Shown in pieces: positions 43,942 through 53,074 of a DNA stretch of 64,000 nt. Source of the DNA: Candidatus Nitrosocosmicus franklandus (GTDB lineage Archaea; Thermoproteota; Nitrososphaeria; Nitrososphaerales; Nitrososphaeraceae); assembly GCF_900696045.1 (NCBI RefSeq), contig NZ_LR216287.1:1240001-1304000 (forward strand). Reading direction: 5' to 3'. The number at the start of each line of letters is the position of its first letter. Position 1 is the stretch's first letter. A program made the position numbers and the translations under genes. Under the pieces are notes generated by a model. The model did no database searches, was not told where the DNA came from, and worked only from the letters and a program-made list of their open reading frames with translations.

Positions 43942-46077
43942 TCAAGCTTTAGAGTAAAATCCAGGTTTTCTTTCATATATTTGACCATCATTCATTGCCT
44001 TTTTTATATACATTCGGGCGTCTGAATCTGTAAATTTGCCGGTTTTTATTAATTCTCCGATAAATACATTTTCTTCAACATCATTCTTATCTTCTCCTGA
44101 AATGCTAGAAAATATTTCCATAAAAAGCTTTAATTTAGATATCTCGCTGAATGGCTTGCCATGTAACACTCCTAAATCAACCTTACCAGTATTTACGTCA
44201 ACACCGGCCGTTTCTAACATTCTTTGTACTAGAAATAGTGACCTTTCAGCATCGTCTCTCTCGACTTTATCCTTCAGCAACAATCTCGCTCTAGCAGTTG
44301 CAAGCCTGATTAAACCCTCTAATTGTCTAGGGGTTACAGTTATCATGCTATCAGAATCAACATTTCTCATTTTCATATAATAATCACGAATAATGCTTAT
44401 TGCCTCTCCGGTTAGTTCAGGTTCCGCAATTTGTTTTGCAAACGCGAGATACTTACTAAAGAGATCTATATTTATTGTTCCTTGGGATGATTTTTTTACA
44501 TCCTTATGTATTTCTAAAATATGACTGGCTATTTTACTATCCTTTTCCTTCTCAGGTAGATCTCGTATCACGTATACAAGATCGAATCTAGTAAGAAGAG
44601 GTACTGGAAGATTAACATTTTCAGTGATATTTTTATAAGGATCATATTTTCCATACATCGGATTTGCAGCAGACAAAATCGAGGTTCTTGCATTTAATGT
44701 AGCGACGATACCACCCTTTGCTACAGAACAAGTTTGTTGCTCCATAACTTCATGAAGAGCAGATCGATCCTCAGCTTTAATTTTATCAAATTCGTCTATG
44801 CAAACCAATCCCTGATCTCCTAAGACTACAGCGCCTGCCTCAAGCATCATTATACCAGACTTATCTCTAACTACTGCAGCTGTAAGGCCAGCAGCAGTAG
44901 AGCCTCTTCCTGATGTATACAAACCTCTAGGTGCTATTTTTGCAGCAAACTTTAGCATTTCAGACTTTGCAGTTCCAGGATCTCCAACCAATAATACGTT
45001 AATATCACCCCTTCTGGTAGATCCATCATCTAGTTTCTTAGTTATGGAACCTACAATTAGTAACAAAATGGATTCTTTTATTACTTCATGACCATGGACA
45101 TGCGGTGCGAAAGAAGATATTAATTTGTCATATATATCAGGTTTTTTTGACAACATCAATATTTGCCTTTCATCTTCAGTGCTAATTGAAATACGTTCAA
45201 TAGATCGGGTTTTCTTATCTCCGGGTCTACCCCCAAGATATTCAATGTTGTTACCTTCCATTCGTAATCTAAATAAAGAAGTTTTTTGCGATGTTGGATT
45301 TCCTGAACCAAAAGAATATTCTTGATCGATTCTAACTATACCAGTTAACATAATTCTATCTCCTGGTCTGCATTGATCAACCAAATCACCAAGAATAGTT
45401 ACTTCGATGTAATGAGGCAACTGTCCTGCTGGTAAATCCTCTGGTAACTCTTGTAACCTAACCAGCTGAAAATCAATAAATAAACTATGCTCTACATCCA
45501 TTTCCAATTCTTTCTCAGAGCAATTAATACATCGTAATGGTTTTTTTAACACTAAACCCTTTAATTGAGAAAAACTAATCTGATTGCAATTAAGACACCG
45601 ATATGCAATTCGTTTTCCCAACGGTTTAATTTCAGAGGAACGTACTACCATTCCGGAAACACCCAATAATTTATTGATCACGTCTGCATTGATATCCCGT
45701 AATCCCTTCTGTACGGCATAGTTTCCTATTCTTACTCTAACATGCTCTCTAATTGTATTTGCATATTCTGGATGAATTTCGAGAAGGATAGAAGTAACAG
45801 CTTCGTTAAAAGCCGAGAGCATTTCATCCGGTTTATGAGTAATATCCTTGGCTAAGGATGGAGCAAAGCTATCAAAATCAATATAATCTATGGTAATAGA
45901 TGTAGAAGATGCAGCCATCATATTATTGATCTTGTCAAAATATTTGTAATTACCATCACGATCCTTAAATGAACGCAGAAACCTTTCCAATTCATTTGAC
46001 AATGCAGATATAGTTTGTTCCTCTTGTTCCTGTTCTTGCATATTTGATGATGGAGTAATAGGATCAGAATCACTCAA
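43942..46077 (-). CDS. mcm: Replicative helicase MCM
   Basis: A 711-residue AAA+ DNA helicase. N-terminal domain with a zinc ribbon (CLNCNQISFSQLKG ... CINC) and an OB-fold beta-hairpin region. Walker A is VGDPGTAKSEMLKFA, Walker B VCIDEFDKI, sensor 1 SILSAANPMYGKYDP, the Arg finger LTRFDLVYVI, and a C-terminal winged helix (IKTGKFTDSDARMYIKKAMND). Its start overlaps the end of the GINS gene by 8 bp, so the helicase and its activator are made together. Confidence 0.97.
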   Translation of the reverse strand: MSDSDPITPSSNMQEQEQEEQTISALSNELERFLRSFKDRDGNYKYFDKINNMMAASSTSITIDYIDFDSFAPSLAKDITHKPDEMLSAFNEAVTSILLEIHPEYANTIREHVRVRIGNYAVQKGLRDINADVINKLLGVSGMVVRSSEIKPLGKRIAYRCLNCNQISFSQLKGLVLKKPLRCINCSEKELEMDVEHSLFIDFQLVRLQELPEDLPAGQLPHYIEVTILGDLVDQCRPGDRIMLTGIVRIDQEYSFGSGNPTSQKTSLFRLRMEGNNIEYLGGRPGDKKTRSIERISISTEDERQILMLSKKPDIYDKLISSFAPHVHGHEVIKESILLLIVGSITKKLDDGSTRRGDINVLLVGDPGTAKSEMLKFAAKIAPRGLYTSGRGSTAAGLTAAVVRDKSGIMMLEAGAVVLGDQGLVCIDEFDKIKAEDRSALHEVMEQQTCSVAKGGIVATLNARTSILSAANPMYGKYDPYKNITENVNLPVPLLTRFDLVYVIRDLPEKEKDSKIASHILEIHKDVKKSSQGTINIDLFSKYLAFAKQIAEPELTGEAISIIRDYYMKMRNVDSDSMITVTPRQLEGLIRLATARARLLLKDKVERDDAERSLFLVQRMLETAGVDVNTGKVDLGVLHGKPFSEISKLKLFMEIFSSISGEDKNDVEENVFIGELIKTGKFTDSDARMYIKKAMNDGQIYERKPGFYSKA

Positions 46078-46678
46078 TCTTTAACACCAATTTCTTAAAT
46101 TTGGATGTCATATAATAAAAATTCTCGTAGAGAAATCTCTCTTCTATTGAAAGTTTTTCTTCAAGTTCTGGTACGAGTGGCGATGAGGCTGAGAGTTTGA
46201 CTATTTTTTGTAATCTAGAAGCAATAAACGGATTCAATGCTACTATTAATGATTCTCTTTCATTATCTCCAACACTATGTAGATAATTATTTACACGAGC
46301 ATAGAAATCTGGTTCTATTGTAGACAACATATGACTTTGAGATATTCTTTCTCGATTCAAAGCTCTCTTAATATATGATAATTGGTCGTCATCGTGAACT
46401 TCTACAATTCCATGTTCAGATAAAATTGCAGAGATCCATCGAGGTATGGAGGTCATATCTCCCTCCTTGGCACTAATAAAAACTAGAGGACGTATAGATA
46501 TTTCAAAATCCCTTAAATAAATCACACGTACGTCCTTTAGTAGATAATCTAACGAAGAAAAAGTATAAAGAATAGAAATATCATCCATTTCTAAAAATAG
46601 TTTATCTATACTAATGGCAGTGCCATTCGACGAATGTGATGGTTGTCTTCTTGGCGGAGAGGATGATGATTTTTTCAC
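46070..46678 (-). CDS. GINS complex subunit (Gins23-like)
   Basis: A 202-residue component of the CMG-type replication complex that activates MCM. A beta-strand B-domain-like segment (DFEISIRPLVFISAKEGDM, then IPRWISAILSEHG) precedes a helical A-domain-like C-terminal part, the B-A order of Gins23/Psf2-Psf3. The first ~20 residues are Ser/Pro-rich and disordered. The 8-bp overlap with mcm supports the assignment; Gins51 is less likely because of the domain order. Confidence 0.82.
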   Translation of the reverse strand: MKKSSSSPPRRQPSHSSNGTAISIDKLFLEMDDISILYTFSSLDYLLKDVRVIYLRDFEISIRPLVFISAKEGDMTSIPRWISAILSEHGIVEVHDDDQLSYIKRALNRERISQSHMLSTIEPDFYARVNNYLHSVGDNERESLIVALNPFIASRLQKIVKLSASSPLVPELEEKLSIEERFLYENFYYMTSKFKKLVLKIE

Positions 46679-46767
46679 ACATGTTATTATTGTAATAAGT
46701 TAATAAGATTTCAATCTTACAAATATTAAATAATTTTAAATTGGCATATGGAGGACAATACACCTAA

Positions 46768-47772
46768 ATGGAAAAACAGCAGAAGTCTAAGGAAATTTCT
46801 GATATTATGTGGGTGGAAAAATACAGACCAACCCGTTTAGATCAAATCATCAATCAAAAGGAAATTGTCCAAGGGCTAGAAAATTTGTTAAAAAAACCCA
46901 ACGAACTGCCCCATTTGCTATTTACTGGACCTGCAGGTATAGGTAAAACTACAACAGCTTTATGTTTAGCTAGACAGATTTTAGGAGAAAACTGGAAGAG
47001 AGATACATTAGAACTAAATGCATCTGATGAGAGAGGAATCAAAATGGTTCGCGAAAGAGTAAAGGAATTTGCCTCGATAATGAAACTTTCTCTAAAACAA
47101 GATATAGATGAGAAACCATTTAAAATTATTATACTAGATGAAGCGGATGAAATGACATCGGAAGCACAGACTGCCTTAAGAAGGATAATAGAAGATAGTG
47201 CTAAGACAACCAGATTTATTTTCATTTGTAACTATTTGTCTCAAATAATTGAGCCTATACAAAGTAGATGTGTAATTTTCCGATTTTCTAAAGTTTCGGA
47301 AGATGAAATAGTAAAATATTTGAAGAATATCTGTGCAAATGAGGGAGTAAAGGTAGAAGAGAAAGCTCTACACAAAATTTATGAACATACCAATGGGGAT
47401 CTTAGATATTCGATAAATATTTTACAAGCTGCCGCTGCAAGTGGAAATGTAAATATGCAGCATGTTCAAAATGCTATAGGTATTTCAGGGAAAAGCAAGA
47501 TAGCAGAAATAATTAATTTGGCCGTTAACGCGAAATTTAATGAATCAAGAATAAAATTATTAGAATTATTAAACGTATACGGAGTTTCAGAAACAGATTT
47601 TCTAAAGTATGCTAATGAAGAGATTTATAAGCTTGAATTAAAAGACCCTTTTGAAGTATCAACCATGGTTGCAGAGTATGACTACAGACTTGCAAATGGT
47701 GCACATCCTGAAATTCAATTGGCAGCCTTTTTGGCACAGCTTGGAAGACTAAATGTAAAGAGACAGTCATAA
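46768..47772 (+). CDS. rfcS: Replication factor C small subunit
   Basis: A 334-residue AAA+ clamp-loader subunit. Walker A GPAGIGKTTTALCLAR, Walker B IILDEADEMTSEAQTALRR, sensor 1 FICNYLSQIIEPI, and the SRC Arg-finger motif IQSRCVIFRF. C-terminal collar domain LRYSINILQAAAA onward. A Shine-Dalgarno-like GGAGG lies about 12 bp before the ATG. It is divergent from GINS-mcm (89-bp gap), giving a compact replication locus; no large subunit is in the window. Confidence 0.95.
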   Translation: MEKQQKSKEISDIMWVEKYRPTRLDQIINQKEIVQGLENLLKKPNELPHLLFTGPAGIGKTTTALCLARQILGENWKRDTLELNASDERGIKMVRERVKEFASIMKLSLKQDIDEKPFKIIILDEADEMTSEAQTALRRIIEDSAKTTRFIFICNYLSQIIEPIQSRCVIFRFSKVSEDEIVKYLKNICANEGVKVEEKALHKIYEHTNGDLRYSINILQAAAASGNVNMQHVQNAIGISGKSKIAEIINLAVNAKFNESRIKLLELLNVYGVSETDFLKYANEEIYKLELKDPFEVSTMVAEYDYRLANGAHPEIQLAAFLAQLGRLNVKRQS

Positions 47773-47778
47773 ACCTAG

Positions 47779-48051
47779 TTAAAAGTCATCCTCAAATTCA
47801 TCTACACCATCTTCTTCAGTTACTTCATCAAAATCCTCTTCAAATTCCTCACGTTCTTCGGCGGTCTTGTAGGGAATATCAGCCTCTCCTAAATTTCCAC
47901 ATACAGGACACTTAAATTCGATTGTTTGTCCTTCAAGATCTAACAGAAATTCTTTGGTGAAAACCTCATCACAATTTGAACAAACTAAGGTAGTTTGAAT
48001 ATTTTCTTGAGTAAATTTATGAGACTGTACCCGAAAGATTGTGTTCACCAT
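47779..48051 (-). CDS. Small zinc-ribbon protein with acidic tail
   Basis: 90 residues. One zinc ribbon (CSNCDEVFTKEF ... CPVCGNLGEAD) followed by a Glu/Asp-rich C-terminus (EEREEFEEDFDEVTEEDGVD). The basic-neutral N-terminus and acidic tail suggest a partner protein of the transcription or translation apparatus; no family is recognised. It converges on rfcS (6-bp gap). Confidence 0.6.
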   Translation of the reverse strand: MVNTIFRVQSHKFTQENIQTTLVCSNCDEVFTKEFLLDLEGQTIEFKCPVCGNLGEADIPYKTAEEREEFEEDFDEVTEEDGVDEFEDDF

Positions 48052-48142
48052 ACTTATTTTACCTATAAGAATCAGTCTTTATTATAAGCCTTATCTTTTT
48101 ATAAACCTAAGGGTTGCAGTACATTTGCAATTTAAAGTTGAA

Positions 48143-48967
48143 CTAATTCATGTCCAACATTTTGTGCATTTGTGGGATAACTCTTACATCCTTACAATAA
48201 GGGTATACTTCATCATAGATTTTTAAAATTTGTTCAGCAGAAGGAGAATCATATTGATAACTAGGTTGAAGTGTTATACCACTTAAATTATCAATATTGG
48301 AGGATTTAAAGATCTTATTTGTTAATTCTCTAATTTCATTGACGTTTGTTGATTTTGTAAATACAATTTTTACAAAGGAAATCTTATCCTTCCTGCTTAA
48401 TGCCAATTCCAAACATTTCAATTCATTCTGAATCAACTCATCATAGAATTTAGGTTCAATTACTTTTGAATCAGAAGTTTTAAATTCAATTTTACAAATA
48501 TCAAAATATGGCAGAACGGATTTGAATCTTTGCCAATCATAACAAGATGACTCAAGATAAGTTTTCATATTTAACTCATTTTTAATGAAATTTGCTAGGG
48601 TAACCAAAGATAAGGGTTGTAATAATGGTTCTCCTCCAGTAAAATTTACTTTAAAAATATTCGGCTGAAGCTTTCTGTATATGAGATGTTTAGCTTCACC
48701 TATGGTATAGGTTTTTCCACTCTTGGGTGATAGGGAATATTTCGTATCACACCAATAGCATCTGAGATGACATCCTGAGAACCGGATGAACAAGGTTTTT
48801 GTACCTGCAAATATACCTTCGCCTTCGATACTTACAAACACCTCATTTAATTGGACCTTGTCAAGTTCTTCCTGATCATCTATGGTATAATTTTCGTTAT
48901 TGTTACTATCATTATTATGGATCTCAATTCTGGGATTAATGATTGGCATATAGTGTTTTATCCTCAA
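48143..48967 (-). CDS. queE: 7-carboxy-7-deazaguanine synthase
   Basis: A 274-residue radical SAM enzyme making the 7-deazaguanine core for archaeosine. The cluster motif is SGCHLRCYWCDT (CxxxCxxC), preceded by FVSIEGEGIFAGTKTLFIRF, with VNFTGGEPLLQP downstream. C-terminal part QPSYQYDSPS and RVIPQMHKML is typical. The start overlaps the end of queC by 32 bp; both serve archaeosine synthesis in tRNA. Confidence 0.93.
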   Translation of the reverse strand: MRIKHYMPIINPRIEIHNNDSNNNENYTIDDQEELDKVQLNEVFVSIEGEGIFAGTKTLFIRFSGCHLRCYWCDTKYSLSPKSGKTYTIGEAKHLIYRKLQPNIFKVNFTGGEPLLQPLSLVTLANFIKNELNMKTYLESSCYDWQRFKSVLPYFDICKIEFKTSDSKVIEPKFYDELIQNELKCLELALSRKDKISFVKIVFTKSTNVNEIRELTNKIFKSSNIDNLSGITLQPSYQYDSPSAEQILKIYDEVYPYCKDVRVIPQMHKMLDMN

Positions 48968-49691
48968 GACCTGCTTTCAAAAATGCATCTTTTCTATTCA
49001 TACAAGATTCACATACCCCACATTGTATATCTACATTGCCCACGGTCACAGCATTGTTCTTATAGTTATAATTACCCGTTCCCGTATAACAACTCCAAGT
49101 TTCAAAAATTCTATTTCCCAATGTTTCATACCCCATCAAAAGTAACTCTGATTTGCTTATTTTATCTATTGCAGGTGACCAAATATGAAGTTTGTTTCTT
49201 ATTCCTGCAGCAATCCCATCAATTTCAGACAAGTTAAGTAGTTTTTCTAGTGAGCGTGTGAATGAGGGACGACAATCAGGATACAACGTATCACCGGAAT
49301 GAGCACCATACGCTATGAGTGGAACATCCAAAGAAGTAGCCCATACTGATGCAATGGTCAAAAAAACTGTATTTCTTAATGGTACTACCATGCTATAATC
49401 AAACTTTGAAGGGATTTTGGATCTTGAATTCGTAAGTATGTTTGTTTTTCCTAAAAGAGCTTTTAGGAATGATATATCAACTATTTCGTGTTTCTTACTT
49501 TTTAATAATTTGGAAAAGCGTTTTGCAACAGCAAGTTCATTGGATGCACGTTGCCCATAATTAAAAGAAATCAAATATACATCTAATCCCAAATTTCTTA
49601 GGTAAGCAGTAGTGCTTATAGAATCTAGGCCTCCACTAAATATACAAACAGCCTTTGAAAAATTACCTATGGAATCAGACTTTTGTATCAA
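48936..49691 (-). CDS. queC: 7-cyano-7-deazaguanine synthase
   Basis: 251 residues. ATP-pyrophosphatase fold with the PP-loop FSGGLDSISTTAYLRNLG, the FNYGQRASNEL motif, MVVPLRNTVFL, and the zinc-binding C-terminal CGVCESCMNRKDAF. Converts 7-carboxy-7-deazaguanine to preQ0. Overlap with queE gives coupled expression. TGT and ArcS are not in the window. Confidence 0.94.
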   Translation of the reverse strand: MIQKSDSIGNFSKAVCIFSGGLDSISTTAYLRNLGLDVYLISFNYGQRASNELAVAKRFSKLLKSKKHEIVDISFLKALLGKTNILTNSRSKIPSKFDYSMVVPLRNTVFLTIASVWATSLDVPLIAYGAHSGDTLYPDCRPSFTRSLEKLLNLSEIDGIAAGIRNKLHIWSPAIDKISKSELLLMGYETLGNRIFETWSCYTGTGNYNYKNNAVTVGNVDIQCGVCESCMNRKDAFLKAGLEDKTLYANH

Positions 49692-49709
49692 TTATAAAGT
49701 TAAATTAGA

Positions 49710-50285
49710 TTATTCGCTATGTAAACTTGACGATGGCTCAATGTAATTATCTTTCTTTAAATATCCAACTAAACCTCCTATTGCATATGAGACAGATAGC
49801 ATGACTCTAGTTAAGAAAAGTGTCTGTTCATAGTTATCGGTATAATTATAATATACTAAGATAGAGAACAAGGAAGAAAGAACAAATAAACCCGTAATTA
49901 TTTGTTCGACACCATAAATTTTGGAATATTTTTTTAAAAATATGAAGGTGGAGATGTTACCCAAGGATAAGCCAGTAAGGAGTAGGAAAGGATAATACTT
50001 TTGGAAAAAAAGTATAAAAACAAATGGCAGAGCCCAAGTGAGTCCATTTATCAATTTCACAGATAAAGGCCAAGATATACTAGTTGAAACCCTTTCTCGA
50101 AATACTGTGCGCATGGAAATGAGAGGTTTCAGAAAAACTAATAAAGAAATAGCAAGACAACCAAACCAAATCAAATAATAATAAAAATAATCTAGGTTAT
50201 AAACAAATATTATATGAGATAGGATCGAGGATAGCCCAAACCATAAAGATATAGAGAAAAATAAAAACGAAAAAACTCGAGTCAT
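49710..50285 (-). CDS. Integral membrane protein, about six transmembrane helices
   Basis: A 191-residue hydrophobic protein with helices spaced through the whole length (FSFLFFSISLWFGLSSIL, YYYLIWFGCLAISLLVFL, ALPFVFILFFQ, FLLLTGLSLGNISTFIFL, GLFVLSSLFSILVYY, MLSVSYAIGGLVGYL). No transporter signature is visible. It lies 18 bp upstream of queC on the same strand; coupling to deazaguanine metabolism, for example precursor uptake, is possible but unsupported by any motif. Confidence 0.6.
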   Translation of the reverse strand: MTRVFSFLFFSISLWFGLSSILSHIIFVYNLDYFYYYLIWFGCLAISLLVFLKPLISMRTVFRERVSTSISWPLSVKLINGLTWALPFVFILFFQKYYPFLLLTGLSLGNISTFIFLKKYSKIYGVEQIITGLFVLSSLFSILVYYNYTDNYEQTLFLTRVMLSVSYAIGGLVGYLKKDNYIEPSSSLHSE

Positions 50286-50427
50286 TCATATTTTAAAAAT
50301 AATATTTTAATATATAACTTGATAAGGCAAAATATCAAGAAAGAAGGAAAGAATAACAATCTAGTTGAGAGACATAAAATACATTAACAATCATTTCTAT
50401 CAGTAGATTGAGTGTAAAAAACAAATA

Positions 50428-50538
50428 ATGAAAGTATGCAAAGTATGTAACAAAATAAAATTTCACTCTATCAATTATTTATTCTCAGACACGGTATGTA
50501 ATGAATGCTATCTCATCTTAAAGGAAAAATCCAGATAA
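50428..50538 (+). CDS. 36-residue CxxC-CxxC zinc-knuckle microprotein
   Basis: ATG at 50428 to TAA at 50538: M K V C K V C N K at the start, then SDTVCNECYLILKEK near the end. The paired CxxC motifs 20 residues apart would bind one zinc. Homologous-looking zinc ribbons are the next two genes, on the opposite strand. Short length makes it uncertain, but four cysteines in two CxxC pairs in 36 residues is unlikely by chance. Confidence 0.5.
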   Translation: MKVCKVCNKIKFHSINYLFSDTVCNECYLILKEKSR

Positions 50539-50564
50539 GGAGTTTTGCAATATTATTAGGGATA

Positions 50565-50972
50565 TTATTCTTGGAAGTAACCACATTTGCTACAAAATTT
50601 TGAAGTATATTTTATTGCATTGCCACAATTAATGCAATATTTTTTTTCCTCATGATTCGAAGAGACATTTTTTGTATCAGTTGTAGTAGCATCTTTTGTA
50701 CTATAAAAATCAGCAATAGCTCCCGTTGGTTTAAATGAATCATCCACATCAGGAAGATAAGAGGATGGAGGAGTCAATGTATTTGTTTTGGAATCTGGTT
50801 TATCTTCGATATATGTGAGTAAACGTGGAGTCAAAGTATTTGTTTTGGAATTCTTTACACTTTCACCCAACCATAACGCAAACTTTTTCAAAGTCATTTC
50901 AGGTGTAGAAAAGGTCAATGAATGGGTGGACATATAATCCTCGGTAGCCAATCGCCCATTAAAGATTTTCAT
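50565..50972 (-). CDS. Zinc-ribbon-tailed protein with SKTNTLTP repeat
   Basis: 135 residues. The C-terminal double zinc ribbon reads CINCGNAIKYTSKFCSKCG, a common archaeal zinc_ribbon_2-type tail. The middle contains two copies of SKTNTLTP and is otherwise disordered. The N-terminus may start at residue 14 (MSTHSLTFSTPEM). It is adjacent to another protein with the same tail (51002-51598), suggesting duplication and a shared partner. The function is unknown. Confidence 0.6.
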   Translation of the reverse strand: MKIFNGRLATEDYMSTHSLTFSTPEMTLKKFALWLGESVKNSKTNTLTPRLLTYIEDKPDSKTNTLTPPSSYLPDVDDSFKPTGAIADFYSTKDATTTDTKNVSSNHEEKKYCINCGNAIKYTSKFCSKCGYFQE

Positions 50973-51001
50973 AGTATATACTAAAAAACTGTGTCTTTTA
51001 A

Positions 51002-51598
51002 TTATTGTGAATTACCACATTTGCTACAAAATTTTGCTTGTTTTGGGATCAAAGCGTTACAAACAATACAATTTTTTTTTGATGCCTTTATGTTTGACTG
51101 GTCTTGTTTAGTTATGACTATATCCACGGGTTTGAAGGTAGGTGCTTCTTGAGGTAATGGTAAATCATATTCTCCATCAATGGACCGAGGTGTAACAGAT
51201 GGAGGAGAAGACAAAGAAGCAGGACCAGTACTACCTCCGGTTGAAATAAAGCCGTTTATACCAAGACTTCCAGCAGATCCACCGCCAGTACTGATATTAC
51301 CACCATTATTACCAGAAGGAAGAGTCGATGAAGTAGATTTTTCGTTTTTGCCTTTAGTAGAAAAATTCTTATCCATAGCTGACTTGAGCTCAAGAATTAC
51401 ACGACAAGATAAAAAATTCAGAGCGGAGGATGATATAAGGAATTCGCCCATTCTCGAAAAATACTCATTACTATCCATTTTCCCCTGTTTAAATAATTGA
51501 GTTGAATCAAAAAATGATTCATAGTTATTTTGAGTATCATTAACTAATTGTTTTAATTTTTCAACAAGGCCACCAAGTGTATCTACTCCAAAGGACAT
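51002..51598 (-). CDS. Helical protein with C-terminal zinc ribbon
   Basis: 198 residues from the ATG at 51596-51598 (MSFGVDTLGGLVEKLKQL); the frame is open further upstream but that part is hydrophobic and overlaps the permease promoter. A helical, possibly coiled-coil domain (about 1-95) is followed by a Gly/Ser/Thr/Pro-rich linker and a zinc ribbon CIVCNALIPKQAKFCSKCG. It is paralogous in the tail to the 50565-50972 gene. It is divergent from the permease. Confidence 0.6.
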   Translation of the reverse strand: MSFGVDTLGGLVEKLKQLVNDTQNNYESFFDSTQLFKQGKMDSNEYFSRMGEFLISSSALNFLSCRVILELKSAMDKNFSTKGKNEKSTSSTLPSGNNGGNISTGGGSAGSLGINGFISTGGSTGPASLSSPPSVTPRSIDGEYDLPLPQEAPTFKPVDIVITKQDQSNIKASKKNCIVCNALIPKQAKFCSKCGNSQ

Positions 51599-51678
51599 GA
51601 CTTGCAAATGAATAAAAACAAATTTAAATTTATGGAATCCTATCCACAATATACAAATAATTGTTATAGCCTCATTCA

Positions 51679-53061
51679 ATGATGTTAAGTATTTATGAGA
51701 GTTTTTTAGGTGAAATAGTTGTGAAATTTTTAGAAGACAATTCAGATTTTGGAACAAATCCACTAGATAGTAAATATAAAGTTCTATCTGGAAAGAATTT
51801 TTTTGTTTTATGGTCTAGTTTGGGTATAGGTCTACTTGTTATTTCTGCAGGTTCATTCATTTCCTCTTCGAATATAGCAGAAGCAATAACAGCTATCATT
51901 ATAGGGTCGGTAGTTGGATCAATTTTACTGGCACTAGCAGGCAAAATAGGCAGCGATCATTCAGTCCCATCTATAGTGAGCATGAGACCAACATTCGGTT
52001 TGCACGGTTCATATTTACTCACATTGCTCAACATCTTTCAATTAATAGGATGGGCCACTTTTGAAATAACAATCTTATCAAAGGCTGCTAATATATTTAG
52101 TAATGGTTCTATTGATTTTTACATATGGTCGATAGTTTTTGGAGCAGTCATAATTCTTTTTTGCATACTAGGACCATTAAGAGTTGTCAAACAATGGCTT
52201 AGCAAATTTGCAGTCTGGGTAGTATATGGCTCAACTCTAGTCATGCTCGCAAGTATAGCAATTTCAAATAACGGAGTTGGTACAGAAAGTATAATAAATT
52301 CGCCTTCAGATGGCGCTGCTGCGAATTTTAGCTTTTTTAATTCTTTAGATTTGGTAATTGCTATGCCTTTATCTTGGCTGCCTTTGGTGGCAGATTATAA
52401 TAGATTTGCCAAAAATAGTAAAAATGCATTCTATGGAACATTTATCGGATTTTCAATTACAAATTCCCTTTTTTATGTAATTGGATTCTTGTTGGGTATT
52501 AGCGACATATTTGCAATACTCGTTGCTATTCAAACATTCTTTTATGGGTTTTTTCTATTGGTATTAATAGTTGATGAAGTAGACAATGTTTTCGCTAATA
52601 TTTTCTCCTCTGCTATGTCATTTAAGAATATTTACAACAAGATAAATTACAAGTATCTTGTTATTTTTTTCACAACATTAGGAGTTTTGTTGGCCAATCT
52701 TATTCCCATTCAACAGTATGAGAGTTTCTTATTGATAATAGGGGCATTATTTGCACCACTGTTTGCAATTGTGTTGACAGATTATTACATCATAAAAAGG
52801 AAAAAAATATCTGTAGAAAAATTCTATGAAAAGACCCATCGGATAAAGATATCATCATTTCTTGCATTTATTGCCGGAAGCGTCACTTATTTCATTTTAT
52901 CACCACTATCGGGTTTACAAGTAACGGATGTGAGTTTAAACATAGGATCAACCATTCCAAGCATAGCAACTTCAATTTTATTCTTCCTAGTAATAGAATT
53001 TTTAATAAAAAAGGTTAAATCGAAAAATGAAGAGTATTCAACTGATAGCAAGATTGAGTGA
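51679..53061 (+). CDS. NCS1-family nucleobase/cytosine permease
   Basis: A 460-residue transporter with about 12 membrane helices. N-terminal NCS1 features: FVLWSSLGIGLLVISAGSFI, then SVPSIVSMRPTFGLHGSYL and LNIFQLIGWATFEITIL. The mid-region PLSWLPLVADYNRFAKNSK is typical of the cytosine/hydroxymethylpyrimidine subgroup. It probably imports a nucleobase, allantoin-like compound or thiamine precursor with Na+ or H+. Starts considered: ATG 51679 or GTG 51721 (VKFLEDNSDF). Urea-yielding substrates would suit a urease-bearing cell, but this is speculative. Confidence 0.85.
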   Translation: MMLSIYESFLGEIVVKFLEDNSDFGTNPLDSKYKVLSGKNFFVLWSSLGIGLLVISAGSFISSSNIAEAITAIIIGSVVGSILLALAGKIGSDHSVPSIVSMRPTFGLHGSYLLTLLNIFQLIGWATFEITILSKAANIFSNGSIDFYIWSIVFGAVIILFCILGPLRVVKQWLSKFAVWVVYGSTLVMLASIAISNNGVGTESIINSPSDGAAANFSFFNSLDLVIAMPLSWLPLVADYNRFAKNSKNAFYGTFIGFSITNSLFYVIGFLLGISDIFAILVAIQTFFYGFFLLVLIVDEVDNVFANIFSSAMSFKNIYNKINYKYLVIFFTTLGVLLANLIPIQQYESFLLIIGALFAPLFAIVLTDYYIIKRKKISVEKFYEKTHRIKISSFLAFIAGSVTYFILSPLSGLQVTDVSLNIGSTIPSIATSILFFLVIEFLIKKVKSKNEEYSTDSKIE

Positions 53062-53074
53062 AAGGTTAAGGTAG

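Noticed and set aside
51599-51763. N-terminal extension of the zinc-ribbon protein (51002-51598)
   Set aside because: The extension is hydrophobic and AT-rich, overlaps the start of the divergent permease, and the Met at 51598 begins a typical soluble helix.
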